Assembly: GCA_965372405.1 (NCBI GenBank)
Contig: CBDVCE010000011.1
Coordinates: forward strand, 24,157-88,156
DNA length: 64,000 bases
Direction: 5' to 3'
Source of the DNA: Sunxiuqinia sp965372405
GTDB taxonomy: Bacteria; Bacteroidota; Bacteroidia; Bacteroidales; Prolixibacteraceae
Numbering within the stretch: position 1 is the stretch's first letter; each line of letters begins with the position of its first letter. The notes below the pieces were generated by a model. The model worked only from the letters and a program-made list of their open reading frames with translations, did no database searches and was not told the DNA's origin. Below, piece by piece: positions 45,324 to 54,467 of this stretch. Made by a program: the position numbers and the translations under genes.

Positions 45324-45692
45324 ATGAAAACATTTCTTATTATTACCTTAATGATATTAGCTTTTACAGGATGTAATTCATTGCAAAATTTTGATTCTTC
45401 AAATCAATACGAATCAGAAGATCCAGTAATTCTAGTCAATAAACCAATTTGGATTTATCGCAATACCGGTATTCAATGCCAGAAAACATATTATCCAACT
45501 TTAATAGAATCCGTAGAACAACTTGAAAGGTTTCACATTGAAGTAATGGATTTCAAGAAAACTCACCAAATAGAACATTGTGCATGTGGCTATCCCTCAG
45601 GGCTTATATATATTGCCCAAATTCGGTATTCCGATTTAGATAATGCGATTGCTCTTGGGTGGAAGTTTTATAAAAATGAAATTAACAAATAA
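45324..45692 (+). CDS. Hypothetical lipoprotein
   Basis: 122 aa from MKTFLIITLM at 45324; an ATG nine codons upstream is also open. Lipobox AFTGC. The mature part has a CACGYPSG motif near residue 100 and two other cysteines (GIQCQKTYYPT). Not recognised. Possibly periplasmic or surface. Flanked on both sides by copies of the same hairpin. Confidence 0.7.
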   Translation: MKTFLIITLMILAFTGCNSLQNFDSSNQYESEDPVILVNKPIWIYRNTGIQCQKTYYPTLIESVEQLERFHIEVMDFKKTHQIEHCACGYPSGLIYIAQIRYSDLDNAIALGWKFYKNEINK

Positions 45693-45695
45693 GAA

Positions 45696-45738
45696 GAGAG
45701 AGGGATGTCATCTTTCGAAAAGATGACATCCCTCTCTC
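45696..45738. terminator. 20-bp hairpin (copy 2), bidirectional terminator candidate
   Basis: Perfect 20-bp arms starting GAGAGAGGGATGTCATCTTT, loop CGA. Lies between the lipoprotein (+) and argB (-) genes, so it can end transcription from both sides. The core matches hairpin copy 1 at 45166. Confidence 0.75.
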
Positions 45739-45754
45739 AAAATGTTTTAATTTT

Positions 45755-46525
45755 TTACGAAACTAATCTCGTTCCACCATCTTTCAAACCAGGAATATTG
45801 GTAATTCGAACCACTGAAACCCCTTTATCAATTGCATTGAAACTATTATCCAGTTTTGGTATCATTCCGGCATGAATAGCTCCTGATTCTTGTAAGGATT
45901 TGAATTGATGATGATTTAGGGAATTGATTACTGAATTGTCATCTTCTGCATCCTCCAATACACCTGGCTTCTCAAAGCAATAAACCAACTCCACCTCAAA
46001 ATGCTCGCTAAAAGCAATGGCTGCTTCAGCCGCAATGGTATCGGCATTGGTGTTTAGCATTTGCCCGTTTTTATCATGTGTAAGTGGCGCAAGTACTGGA
46101 ACAACATCTTTCTCCAACAACAATTTTAACTCATCCACATTTACCGAAACAATGTCACCTACAAAACCATAGTCAATATCTTTTACAGGTCGTTTCACTG
46201 CTTGCATGTAATTTAAGTCAGCTCCAGTTAGGCCAATGGCATTAACATTTACAGCTTGCAAACCAGCAACAATTCCTTTATTCACCAAACCTCCATATAC
46301 CATCATCACCACTTCAAGCATTGACTGATCGGTAATGCGCCGGCCATCTACCATTTTAGTTTCAATGCCTAAGCGTTCGGCCATAGCTGTTGCAGAACGA
46401 CCACCTCCATGCACCAATACTTTGTGTCCTTCTATCTGTGCAAATCGTTGCAGCAAATCGTTTAATGAGTTTGCTTCCTCAACAACTTTCCCGCCTACTT
46501 TTACTATGGTTAGTTTTTGCTTCAT
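45755..46525 (-). CDS. argB: Acetylglutamate/succinylglutamate kinase
   Basis: 256 aa amino-acid kinase phosphorylating the acylated glutamate, step two of arginine synthesis. Seen: VKVGGKVVEEA, VHGGGRSATAMAERLGI, and GMIPKLDNSFNAIDKG. Shorter than many ArgB, typical of the Bacteroidota form. Last gene of the arg-pro cluster. Because ArgF' carries the succinyl-type proline, this kinase may prefer N-succinylglutamate; that is inference. Confidence 0.93.
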   Translation of the reverse strand: MKQKLTIVKVGGKVVEEANSLNDLLQRFAQIEGHKVLVHGGGRSATAMAERLGIETKMVDGRRITDQSMLEVVMMVYGGLVNKGIVAGLQAVNVNAIGLTGADLNYMQAVKRPVKDIDYGFVGDIVSVNVDELKLLLEKDVVPVLAPLTHDKNGQMLNTNADTIAAEAAIAFSEHFEVELVYCFEKPGVLEDAEDDNSVINSLNHHQFKSLQESGAIHAGMIPKLDNSFNAIDKGVSVVRITNIPGLKDGGTRLVS

Positions 46526-46554
46526 TTGAATTAATATATCAAAGGTGGTTCATA

Positions 46555-46617
46555 GTCATCCTGAACTCGATTCAGGATCTCCGTCTAAAAAAGATCCCGA
46601 ATCGAGTTCGGGATGAC
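46555..46617. repeat. Dispersed inverted repeat between argF' and argB
   Basis: 26-bp arms starting GTCATCCTGAACTCGATTCA and ending CGAGTTCGGGATGAC, with two differences that would be G.U pairs in RNA and an 11-nt loop. This is a form of repeat I know as dispersed in Bacteroidota intergenic regions. It could end or process the operon transcript before argB. Confidence 0.75.
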
Positions 46618-46640
46618 GCCACACTAATTTAATTTTGAGT

Positions 46641-47594
46641 TTATTTATTAATCTCGTCAAGCAACAGCTTAATAACAGCTTGTGCTGAATAGAGTCTATT
46701 TTCCGCTTCTGGAACTACAATTGAATTTTCACTGTCAATCACTGAATCAGAAACTACCATATTTCGACGTACTGGCAAACAGTGCATAAACTTTGCATTG
46801 TTGGTTACGGCTATCTGACGATCAGAAACGGTCCAGTCACGATCTTTTGAAAGAACTTTGCCATAATCATTGTATGCAGCCCAGCTTTTGGCGTAGATAA
46901 AATCGGCACCTTCAAAAGCTTTCATTTGATCATATTCGGGTTTTATGTCGCCCATAAATTCAGGAGCCAACTCATAACCTTCAGGATGAGTTACCACCAA
47001 CTCGTAATCGGTTTCACGCATCCATTCAACAAATGAGTTTGGAACGGCCTGAGGCAAAGCTCGTGGGTGTGGTGCCCAGGTCATAACCACCTTTGGCTTT
47101 TCTTTGGTCTTGAATTCTTCGATTGTCAGGTTATCAGCAAATGATTGCAATGGGTGACGGGTCGCTGCCTCCATACTCACAACAGGAACTCCTGCATAAT
47201 CAATAAACTGTTGAATGATCATTTCTTCGTAATCATCTTTCTTATTTTCAAATTTCGCAAAAGCACGTACACCGATAATATCACAATAGCGTCCAATAAC
47301 TGGAACAGCCTCACGGATATGCTCTGGCTTGTCGCCATCCATAATCACACCTAACTCAGTTTCCAGTTTCCAGCCACCTTCGTTAATATCAAAAACAATC
47401 ACATTCATTCCTAAATTAAGTCCGGCCTTTTGGGTACTCAAACGGGTACGCATACTGGAATTAAAGAAAACCAAAAGCAAGGTTTTGTTCTTACCAAGTG
47501 ATTGGTATTTATAAGGATCTTTTTTAAGTTCGGTTGCTAATTTCAAGGCCTCATCCAGGCTATCTAAATCATGTACGGAAGTGAAATGTTTCAT
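46641..47594 (-). CDS. argF': N-succinyl-L-ornithine (or N-acetyl) transcarbamylase
   Basis: 317 aa transcarbamylase forming N-acyl-citrulline from carbamoyl phosphate and N-acyl-ornithine. Carbamoyl phosphate loop NSSMRTRLST, catalytic MHCLPVRRN. Residue 90 is Pro (MDGDKPEHI); in Bacteroides fragilis SOTCase this position is Pro and sets succinyl preference, whereas acetylornithine carbamoyltransferase has Glu. So I predict a succinyl-type enzyme. Cotranscribed with proA (40 nt gap). Confidence 0.93.
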   Translation of the reverse strand: MKHFTSVHDLDSLDEALKLATELKKDPYKYQSLGKNKTLLLVFFNSSMRTRLSTQKAGLNLGMNVIVFDINEGGWKLETELGVIMDGDKPEHIREAVPVIGRYCDIIGVRAFAKFENKKDDYEEMIIQQFIDYAGVPVVSMEAATRHPLQSFADNLTIEEFKTKEKPKVVMTWAPHPRALPQAVPNSFVEWMRETDYELVVTHPEGYELAPEFMGDIKPEYDQMKAFEGADFIYAKSWAAYNDYGKVLSKDRDWTVSDRQIAVTNNAKFMHCLPVRRNMVVSDSVIDSENSIVVPEAENRLYSAQAVIKLLLDEINK

Positions 47595-47634
47595 ATCTTT
47601 TCTTTTACTTTTTAACTTTTACTAAAGGACTCAT

Positions 47635-48900
47635 CTATACCGAATCTCTTACATGTCCATCACCTTCGATGATCCATTTGTAACTGGTCAATTCTTCTAA
47701 TGCCATAGGTCCTCTGGCATGTAGCTTTTGGGTTGAAATTCCAATTTCAGCTCCAAGTCCAAATTGCGCACCATCGGTAAAGGCAGTTGAGACATTGCAA
47801 TAAACAGATGAAGCATCTACCATTTTCCGGAAAAGCTCCAATCGATCTTCATTTTCAGAAATGATAGCCTCACTATGCTTTGAACTATTTGCAGCAATGT
47901 GATCTAAAGCAGCATCAAAGTCAGCAACTGTTTTTATTGACATTTTATAATCCAGGAATTCAGTCCCAAAGGATTCTGCTGTTGCTTTATTTAGTAACTC
48001 GGCAGGATAATTTCCTTCCAAAACAGCATAGGCTTTTTCATCAGCATAAACCACCACATCACTCGAAGGAAGATCACTGCATATCTGTGACAAATCAGTC
48101 AAACGACTTTCATGCAATATCAAACAATCAAGAGCATTACAAACACTCACACGTCTGGTTTTAGCGTTATTCACAATAGCCTGCCCTTTTGCTGTATCAC
48201 CAAATTCATCAAAGTAAGTATGGCAAATACCAGCACCAGTTTCAATTACAGGAATGGTAGCATTTTCACGAACAAAGTTGATCAGATTCTGTGATCCACG
48301 AGGGATAATCAAATCCACATAACCGCGAGCATTTAAAATTTCAGCAGTAGCTGCCCGATCAGTAGGTAATAAAGTCAGGATGTTTTTATCAATACCGTGT
48401 TTCTCCAATATTGAATGAATCACTTTTACAATTGCAGTATTTGAATCAATAGCATCGCTACCACCTTTTAAAACGCATGCATTACCAGACTTTAGGCATA
48501 GTGAGAATACATCGAAAGTCACATTTGGTCGGGCTTCATAAATAATACCAATTACACCAAAAGCAACTGAAATGCGTTTAATATTTAATCCATTGGGACG
48601 ATCATTTTCACTAATAATGCGACCAATTGGAGAAGGTAGGCCAGCAACATTCCTGATGTCGGCAGCAATCCCTTCAATTCGTTCGGGAGTTAATTTTAGA
48701 CGGTCAAATTTTGGATCAGACGAATCCATTCTTGCCAAATCTTTTACATTTTCAGCAAGAATTGCATCTGTACTTTTAATGGCAGCATTTGCCACATCAT
48801 TCAATACTTCATTAATTTTCTCTACCTCCAGCAAATTTAAAGTCCTGCTGGCTTTTAAGGTGAGTTCCAATTGTTTTTTCACATCCATATCAACCTCCAT
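47635..48900 (-). CDS. proA: Glutamate-5-semialdehyde dehydrogenase
   Basis: 421 aa NADPH enzyme, second step of proline synthesis. Nucleophile Cys in TRRVSVCNALDCLI, GLPSPIG, EARPNVTFDVF, LKGGSDAI and LHARGPMALEEL are typical. The alternative start MDVKKQLEL four codons downstream is equally possible. Downstream of proB by 140 bp that hold two hairpins. Confidence 0.96.
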   Translation of the reverse strand: MEVDMDVKKQLELTLKASRTLNLLEVEKINEVLNDVANAAIKSTDAILAENVKDLARMDSSDPKFDRLKLTPERIEGIAADIRNVAGLPSPIGRIISENDRPNGLNIKRISVAFGVIGIIYEARPNVTFDVFSLCLKSGNACVLKGGSDAIDSNTAIVKVIHSILEKHGIDKNILTLLPTDRAATAEILNARGYVDLIIPRGSQNLINFVRENATIPVIETGAGICHTYFDEFGDTAKGQAIVNNAKTRRVSVCNALDCLILHESRLTDLSQICSDLPSSDVVVYADEKAYAVLEGNYPAELLNKATAESFGTEFLDYKMSIKTVADFDAALDHIAANSSKHSEAIISENEDRLELFRKMVDASSVYCNVSTAFTDGAQFGLGAEIGISTQKLHARGPMALEELTSYKWIIEGDGHVRDSV

Positions 48901-48922
48901 CTTAAACCCATTTTAGTTAAAA

Positions 48923-48950
48923 GTCCCCTTCCCTGGGGGAGGAAGGGGAC
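48923..48950. repeat. Hairpin between proB and proA
   Basis: GTCCCCTTCC-CTGGGGGA-GGAAGGGGAC: perfect 10-bp GC-rich stem. A second perfect hairpin, ATTTGTTG-TAGT-CAACAAAT, follows at 48968-48987. No T-run, so more likely an mRNA processing or stability element or a dispersed repeat than a terminator. Confidence 0.55.
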
Positions 48951-49040
48951 AAGCTCAGAATTTTAAAATTTGTTGTAGTCAACAAATAAAAGGGAACTAT
49001 AGAAAAGGGTATAAAAAAATAATCCTGAGCCCTGTATATT

Positions 49041-50132
49041 TTAATCTTCTATTAAATACAAATAATCATAATGAACGATAGGCTTTTGCCTTTTGCTACC
49101 CCGCTCTTTCTCAGCCTGATCAGAGCTGCATTGAGCTTTCCCCCAACCAACAACTTGTCCTTTTTCATCAACAATTTTCACGATGTCTCCACGCTTAAAT
49201 GTTCCAAGAACTGAAGTTACCCCAATGGGCAACAAGCTGGTTGCTTTAGGCGAGAACAATGCCTCTTTTGCACCTGTGTTAATTATCAATTCACCTTTCG
49301 CAAAGCTTTCAGAATAGGCAATCCATTTTTTTATATTCGATGACTTCTTAACATCCGGTAAAAAAACGGTATGTGCTATCTGCTTTTTGCTATCCAAAAT
49401 ATCAACAAGAATGTTATCCTTTAAGCCATTTGCAATGTGCACTGGAATACCTTCTTTAGCGACCTTGCGAGCAATGTTACTTTTGGTGAGCATCCCTCCC
49501 CTTCCAAAATTTGATTTCTGAATTGAGATATGCTCCATCCATTCTTTGTTGCTCACCTGAATTTCTTCAATGATCTCAGAGGATTCCAGACCTGGATCAC
49601 CATTATATATTCCATCAATATTGCTAAGAATAACCAGTGCTTCAGAATCTTGCATTGTAGCAATCAAACCTGACAATTCATCATTATCTGTAAACATCAG
49701 TTCGGTTACTGAAATGGTATCATTCTCATTAACAATAGGTACAACACCATTTCCCAACAAAGTAGAAAAGCAGTTCTTCATGTTCAAATAATGGTTGCGA
49801 TCAGCAAAATTATCTTTGGTAGTCAGCACCTGAGCACAAGGAATTCCATGCTCTTTAAACAAATCGGAATAGCAATTAATCAATTTTACCTGTCCTACTG
49901 CAGACCACAATTGTCGCGAAGAAACCGGATCAAGCTTACGGGTTAGATTGACTTCACTTCTACCAGCGGCTACAGCCCCGGAGGAAACTAAAATCACCTC
50001 AACTCCATTTTTATGAAGCGTTGCTATCTGGTCAACCAAATGTGCAATGCGTGCTACATTTAAAGTTCCGTCAGACTTAGTTAGAACGTTACTACCTACC
50101 TTTACGGTAATTTTATTGTAGTTGAAAATCAT
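49041..50132 (-). CDS. proB: Glutamate 5-kinase
   Basis: 363 aa, first step of proline synthesis. Amino-acid kinase domain (about 1-255): VKVGSNVLTKSDG, VSSGAVAAGRS, PIVNENDTISV, FGRGGMLTKSNIA. A C-terminal PUA domain (about 275-358) is present, as in E. coli ProB. It starts 5 nt after proC's stop. Confidence 0.96.
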   Translation of the reverse strand: MIFNYNKITVKVGSNVLTKSDGTLNVARIAHLVDQIATLHKNGVEVILVSSGAVAAGRSEVNLTRKLDPVSSRQLWSAVGQVKLINCYSDLFKEHGIPCAQVLTTKDNFADRNHYLNMKNCFSTLLGNGVVPIVNENDTISVTELMFTDNDELSGLIATMQDSEALVILSNIDGIYNGDPGLESSEIIEEIQVSNKEWMEHISIQKSNFGRGGMLTKSNIARKVAKEGIPVHIANGLKDNILVDILDSKKQIAHTVFLPDVKKSSNIKKWIAYSESFAKGELIINTGAKEALFSPKATSLLPIGVTSVLGTFKRGDIVKIVDEKGQVVGWGKAQCSSDQAEKERGSKRQKPIVHYDYLYLIED

Positions 50133-50137
50133 TTCAA

Positions 50138-50932
50138 TTACTGATCAATTTTGTTGAAAGAAGCAATCAGCCCCTGAATAACTGAGGAACTAAAACCTTT
50201 ATGCTCCATCTCGTTAATTCCAGTAATGGTCACTCCACGCGGAGTGGTTACTTTATCAATCTCCCTTTCTGGATGGTTGCCGGTATCCAAGATCAGCTTC
50301 ACTGCCCCTTTTACGGTTTGCGCCGTAATGAACTGAGCGATCTCTGCACCAAATCCCATTTCAACACCACCTTGCATCGCTGCACGCACATAACGCAATG
50401 CATATGCTGTTCCACATGAAGCCAGCACTGTTGCAGCTGCCATCAACTCCTCCTGAATAACCACAGTCTCTCCAAGTTGATCAAACAAAAATTTGATGCG
50501 ATCTAATTTTTCTGAGCTGTTTCCATTTGATGAAATACAGGTCATTGACTCCTGAATTGAAATAGCCGTATTGGGCATCACCCTGAAAATTGGCATTTCA
50601 ATTCCAATCAGTTTCTCCAAATCAGATAAATCAACACCTGCAACAATGGAGATTAACATTTTATCCGAACTTAATTCCGGCTTTAGTTCATTAATTACAC
50701 TTTCAACATGATAAGGTTTCACTGCCAAAATAATCAGTTCAGCCCCTTTTGATGCCTCCAAGTTATCTTCAAAAGTATGAACGCCCAGAGCTGCCATTGT
50801 CTCAAGCACTTTTGTTTTGCGATCAGCTATTGAAATTCCATCAGCTTTAATATAACCAGATTTGAGTAGGCCATTAACAATAGCTCCACCCATATTTCCG
50901 GCACCAATAATGGTTATTTTCTTTAAATTCAT
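50138..50932 (-). CDS. proC: Pyrroline-5-carboxylate reductase
   Basis: 264 aa from MNLKKITIIGAGNMGGAIV at 50932. The longer frame to 50968 would overlap argD's stop and adds basic residues not seen in ProC. NADPH Rossmann motif GAGNMGGA, then AVKPYHVESVI, VMPNTAISIQESM and the C-terminal TPRGVTITGI. Last step of proline synthesis. Gap to argD is 13 nt with this start. Confidence 0.95.
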   Translation of the reverse strand: MNLKKITIIGAGNMGGAIVNGLLKSGYIKADGISIADRKTKVLETMAALGVHTFEDNLEASKGAELIILAVKPYHVESVINELKPELSSDKMLISIVAGVDLSDLEKLIGIEMPIFRVMPNTAISIQESMTCISSNGNSSEKLDRIKFLFDQLGETVVIQEELMAAATVLASCGTAYALRYVRAAMQGGVEMGFGAEIAQFITAQTVKGAVKLILDTGNHPEREIDKVTTPRGVTITGINEMEHKGFSSSVIQGLIASFNKIDQ

Positions 50933-50945
50933 TGCTCTACGTTTT

Positions 50946-52088
50946 TCAAGCCTTAACGGCTGTTTCATTTAATACCTTTTTAAATTTTTTAAGAAACAAA
51001 TCAGCTTGCTCTTTCGTCAAACTTAGTGGAGGAAGTAAACGGATCGTATTCAAACCCGAAACCCCTGTAAAGATCTTTTCTTCAAAAAGAAGCTTGGTTC
51101 GAATCTCTTTGATTGGCTCTTCAAATTCAAGTCCAATCATCAATCCTTTTCCACGAATTTCTTTTATATCATCAAAGGTAGAAAGTTTTTCAATCAAATA
51201 ATTACCAACAGTGGCGGCGTTTTCAACGAGCTTTTCATTGTCCATGATTTCCAATACCGCCTGACTTGCTACACACGCCAGATAGTTTCCACCAAAGGTA
51301 GTTCCCAACATGCCAAACCATGGCTCAAGCTCTGGTTTAATTAGCACACCGCCTACCGGAAATCCATTGCCCATTCCCTTGGCAATCGTAATTACATCAG
51401 GCTTTACATTGGTATATTGAAAAGCAAAAAACTTTCCGCTGCGCCCATAACCTGACTGAATTTCATCCAGAATCAATAGTGCACCATATTTTTTGCAAAG
51501 CGTTTCTAATCCTTCTAAAAAGGTAGGATCAGGAACGTGGATACCACCAATTCCCTGAATTCCCTCAACAATTACTGCAGCAACATCTTCAGCTTGTAAA
51601 TTCTTCTCAACTTGCTCCAGGTCATTGAAAGGTAAAATAATTGCATTTGGATTTTCATTAATCGGAGCAATAATCTTTGGGTTGTCGGTTACAGAAACCA
51701 CTGCAGATGTGCGTCCGTGAAATCCTTTCTTGAAGCCAATCACTTTCTTATGACCGGTTGAAAATGATGCTAATTTTAACGCATTCTCGTTAGCCTCAGC
51801 TCCTGAGTTGCATAAAAAAAGTTGATAATCATCGAAACCTGAAAGTTCGCCAAGCTTATCAGCCAATTGTTTCTGCTGAGGAATTTGTACCGAATTGGAA
51901 TAAAATCCAATCTGTTCAAGCTGCTGACTAATTTTGCTGACATACACCGGATGGCTATGTCCTACAGAAATAACCGCATGACCTCCATATAAATCCAGAT
52001 AACGATTACCCAGATCATCCCACACATAACATCCTTCGCCTTTTACAGGAGTGATATCAAACAACGGATATACTTCAAATAGCTTCAT
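50946..52088 (-). CDS. argD: Acyl-ornithine aminotransferase
   Basis: 380 aa class III PLP aminotransferase. Seen: YVWDDLGNRYLDLYGGHAVI, LCNSGAEANENALKLA, ILDEIQSGYGRSG and PLP lysine in ITIAKGMGNGFPVGG. Converts N-acyl-glutamate semialdehyde to N-acyl-ornithine. Its start overlaps argC's stop by one base. May act on succinyl or acetyl forms. Confidence 0.95.
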   Translation of the reverse strand: MKLFEVYPLFDITPVKGEGCYVWDDLGNRYLDLYGGHAVISVGHSHPVYVSKISQQLEQIGFYSNSVQIPQQKQLADKLGELSGFDDYQLFLCNSGAEANENALKLASFSTGHKKVIGFKKGFHGRTSAVVSVTDNPKIIAPINENPNAIILPFNDLEQVEKNLQAEDVAAVIVEGIQGIGGIHVPDPTFLEGLETLCKKYGALLILDEIQSGYGRSGKFFAFQYTNVKPDVITIAKGMGNGFPVGGVLIKPELEPWFGMLGTTFGGNYLACVASQAVLEIMDNEKLVENAATVGNYLIEKLSTFDDIKEIRGKGLMIGLEFEEPIKEIRTKLLFEEKIFTGVSGLNTIRLLPPLSLTKEQADLFLKKFKKVLNETAVKA

Positions 52089-53056
52089 TAAAATGATACA
52101 GCTTTTAAGTTTAGGCCGGTTTTTTCATCCAGACCAAACATCAGGTTCATATTTTGTACAGCCTGACCAGAAGCACCTTTCAACAGGTTATCGGTCACAC
52201 TTAAAATCATCAATTTATTACCATGCTTCTCTAAATGAACAATGGCCTTGTTGGTGTTTACTACCTGCTTCACATCCGGATTTTCATCCGTTACAAAAAC
52301 AAATGGATGTTCAGCATAATAATCACAGTATAACTTTTGTGCATCTTCAATACTTCCATCATACTTGATGTAAACAGAAGCAAAAATTCCACGAGTATGA
52401 TTTCCTCTCACTGGGATAAAATTGATATCATCCGTAAATGAAGGCTGCAATTGCTCAAAGCTTTGCCTTATCTCACCCAAATGCTGATGCTGAAAAGCCT
52501 TGTAAACAGACACATTGCTATTTCTCCAACTAAAGTGCGAAGTTCTTGTTGGTGCCTGCCCTGCTCCGGTTGAGCCAGTTATTGCATTCACATGTAGCTC
52601 GTCAATCAATAATCCTGCTGAAGCCAATGGCAACACTGCTAGTTGAATTCCAGTTGCAAAACATCCTGGATTCGCAATACGATCTGAAGTGCGAATCACC
52701 TCCCGATTTAGTTCTGGCAAGCCATAAACAAAGTCATTTCCTTCATTCTTTAACCTATAGTCATGACTCAGATCAACAATCTTAACTGACCTTGGAATGT
52801 TGTTGTTTTCTACAAACTCTTTTGATTTCCCGTGTCCCATACACAAAAATATGACATCACTTTTTGAAAAATCCGCTTCAGCAACAAAAACTACATCTGA
52901 ATCTCCCAACAAATCCCGATGAACTTCATACAAAGGATTTCCTGCATTACTGGTACTTTGTACAAAAGTAATTTCCACTTCAGGGTGGTTCAATAAAATC
53001 CGAAGTAATTCACCGGCAGTGTATCCTGCTCCTCCTATAATTCCAACCTGTATCAT
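52088..53056 (-). CDS. argC: N-acyl-gamma-glutamyl-phosphate reductase
   Basis: 322 aa. NADP Rossmann motif GIIGGAGYTAGELLRIL, catalytic Cys in NPGCFATGIQLAVLP, and PVRGNHTRGIFASV with the conserved His. Third step of arginine synthesis. Between argG (12 nt gap) and argD (1-nt overlap). Confidence 0.95.
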   Translation of the reverse strand: MIQVGIIGGAGYTAGELLRILLNHPEVEITFVQSTSNAGNPLYEVHRDLLGDSDVVFVAEADFSKSDVIFLCMGHGKSKEFVENNNIPRSVKIVDLSHDYRLKNEGNDFVYGLPELNREVIRTSDRIANPGCFATGIQLAVLPLASAGLLIDELHVNAITGSTGAGQAPTRTSHFSWRNSNVSVYKAFQHQHLGEIRQSFEQLQPSFTDDINFIPVRGNHTRGIFASVYIKYDGSIEDAQKLYCDYYAEHPFVFVTDENPDVKQVVNTNKAIVHLEKHGNKLMILSVTDNLLKGASGQAVQNMNLMFGLDEKTGLNLKAVSF

Positions 53057-53068
53057 TCTTTCTTCGGA

Positions 53069-54262
53069 TTAAAACTTCTTATTTACTGAGTTATATATTT
53101 TTAGAGATGTGGCTAATATCTTAGTAAAACCTTTTACATCTTCACTTGACCAGGCTTTATTCATTTCACCATACTCCCCAAAGTCAGATTTCATTAAGTC
53201 ATATTCTGACTCAATACCTACCAGGAAGAACTGATAGGGTTTCAATCTCACAATTACTTTCCCGGTAACGGTTTCTTGCGTATTCTCAAGGAATTTTTCA
53301 ATATCGCGCATCACTGGATCCAAGTATTGTGCTTCATGCAAAAACATTCCATACCAATTAGACAACTGCTCTTTCCAGTAGTTCTGCCACTTTGTAAGTG
53401 TGTGTTTTTCCAACATTTGGTGAGCCTTAATAATGATTAACGGAGCTGCCGCCTCAAAGCCAACACGACCTTTAATACCAATAATCGTATCTCCAATATG
53501 CATATCTCGTCCAATGGCATATGCCGAAGCTAAAACATCCAAGGCACGGATGGCATCTACCGTGTTGTAATATTTATTGCCATCAACCCCTTTGAGTTCT
53601 CCATGAACAAAATCGAGGGTGATTTCTTTTTCTTCTTTTTCTTTTAACGGAGAAGGATAAGCATCTTCTGGCAAAGTCTGATCTGAAGCCAGTGTTTCTT
53701 TACCACCAACACTTGTTCCCCAAAGACCTTTATTAATGGAGTATTCCATCTTTGACCAATCAGCTTCAACACCACGTTCCTTTAAATAATTGATCTCGTA
53801 TTCACGAGTTAATTGCATATCACGGGTTGGAGTCAATATCTCAATATCTGGAGCAAGTACTTCAAATGTCAAATCAAAACGTACCTGATCATTTCCAGCA
53901 CCAGTACTTCCGTGAGCGACATATTTTGCGCCAACTTTCTTAGCGTATTCAATAATTGCGATAGCTTGAAAAACCCGTTCAGAGCTAACTGAAATTGGAT
54001 AGGTATTGTTACGAAGCACATTCCCATAAACCATATAACGAATACACTTATCGTAGTAGGTATCGGTTACATCCAGAGTAACATGCTTTGATGAACCCAG
54101 CTCATAAGCTTTACTTTCTATTACATCCAGTTCTTCGTTTGAAAAACCTCCGGTATTAGCGATTGCTGTATATACTTCCAATCCTTTCTCTTCAGACAGA
54201 TACTTCGCACAAAACGATGTATCCAAACCTCCACTGTATGCTAATACTACTTTTCCCTTCAT
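53069..54262 (-). CDS. argG: Argininosuccinate synthase
   Basis: 397 aa. ATP pyrophosphatase P-loop VLAYSGGLDTSF, then HGSTGAGNDQVRF and STGTSVG-like LWGTSVGGKETL. Joins citrulline and aspartate. In Bacteroidota the route deacylates N-acyl-citrulline to citrulline before this step. About 205 bp lie between it and the upstream GNAT gene; I see no gene or convincing ARG box there. Confidence 0.95.
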   Translation of the reverse strand: MKGKVVLAYSGGLDTSFCAKYLSEEKGLEVYTAIANTGGFSNEELDVIESKAYELGSSKHVTLDVTDTYYDKCIRYMVYGNVLRNNTYPISVSSERVFQAIAIIEYAKKVGAKYVAHGSTGAGNDQVRFDLTFEVLAPDIEILTPTRDMQLTREYEINYLKERGVEADWSKMEYSINKGLWGTSVGGKETLASDQTLPEDAYPSPLKEKEEKEITLDFVHGELKGVDGNKYYNTVDAIRALDVLASAYAIGRDMHIGDTIIGIKGRVGFEAAAPLIIIKAHQMLEKHTLTKWQNYWKEQLSNWYGMFLHEAQYLDPVMRDIEKFLENTQETVTGKVIVRLKPYQFFLVGIESEYDLMKSDFGEYGEMNKAWSSEDVKGFTKILATSLKIYNSVNKKF

Positions 54263-54467
54263 TGTAATTTCTTTTAAAAAAGTGATGACACCAACTCCGC
54301 ATTTCTACTGAAAACTTACAACTTTACTAACCTTATTTTTCCCGAGTTGCCTTCTTGTCCAACAGATCAATCAATTAAGTATATTTTCATGACCAATTAA
54401 AACGACAATTTCGGGTTCATTTGAAGAAAATTAATTCTGAAAATGATTGCCGATCAGTGCCATCACT

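Noticed and set aside
50933..50968. Extended proC start
   Set aside because: Would overlap the argD stop; the family start MNLKKITIIGAGNMG follows 12 codons later with normal spacing.
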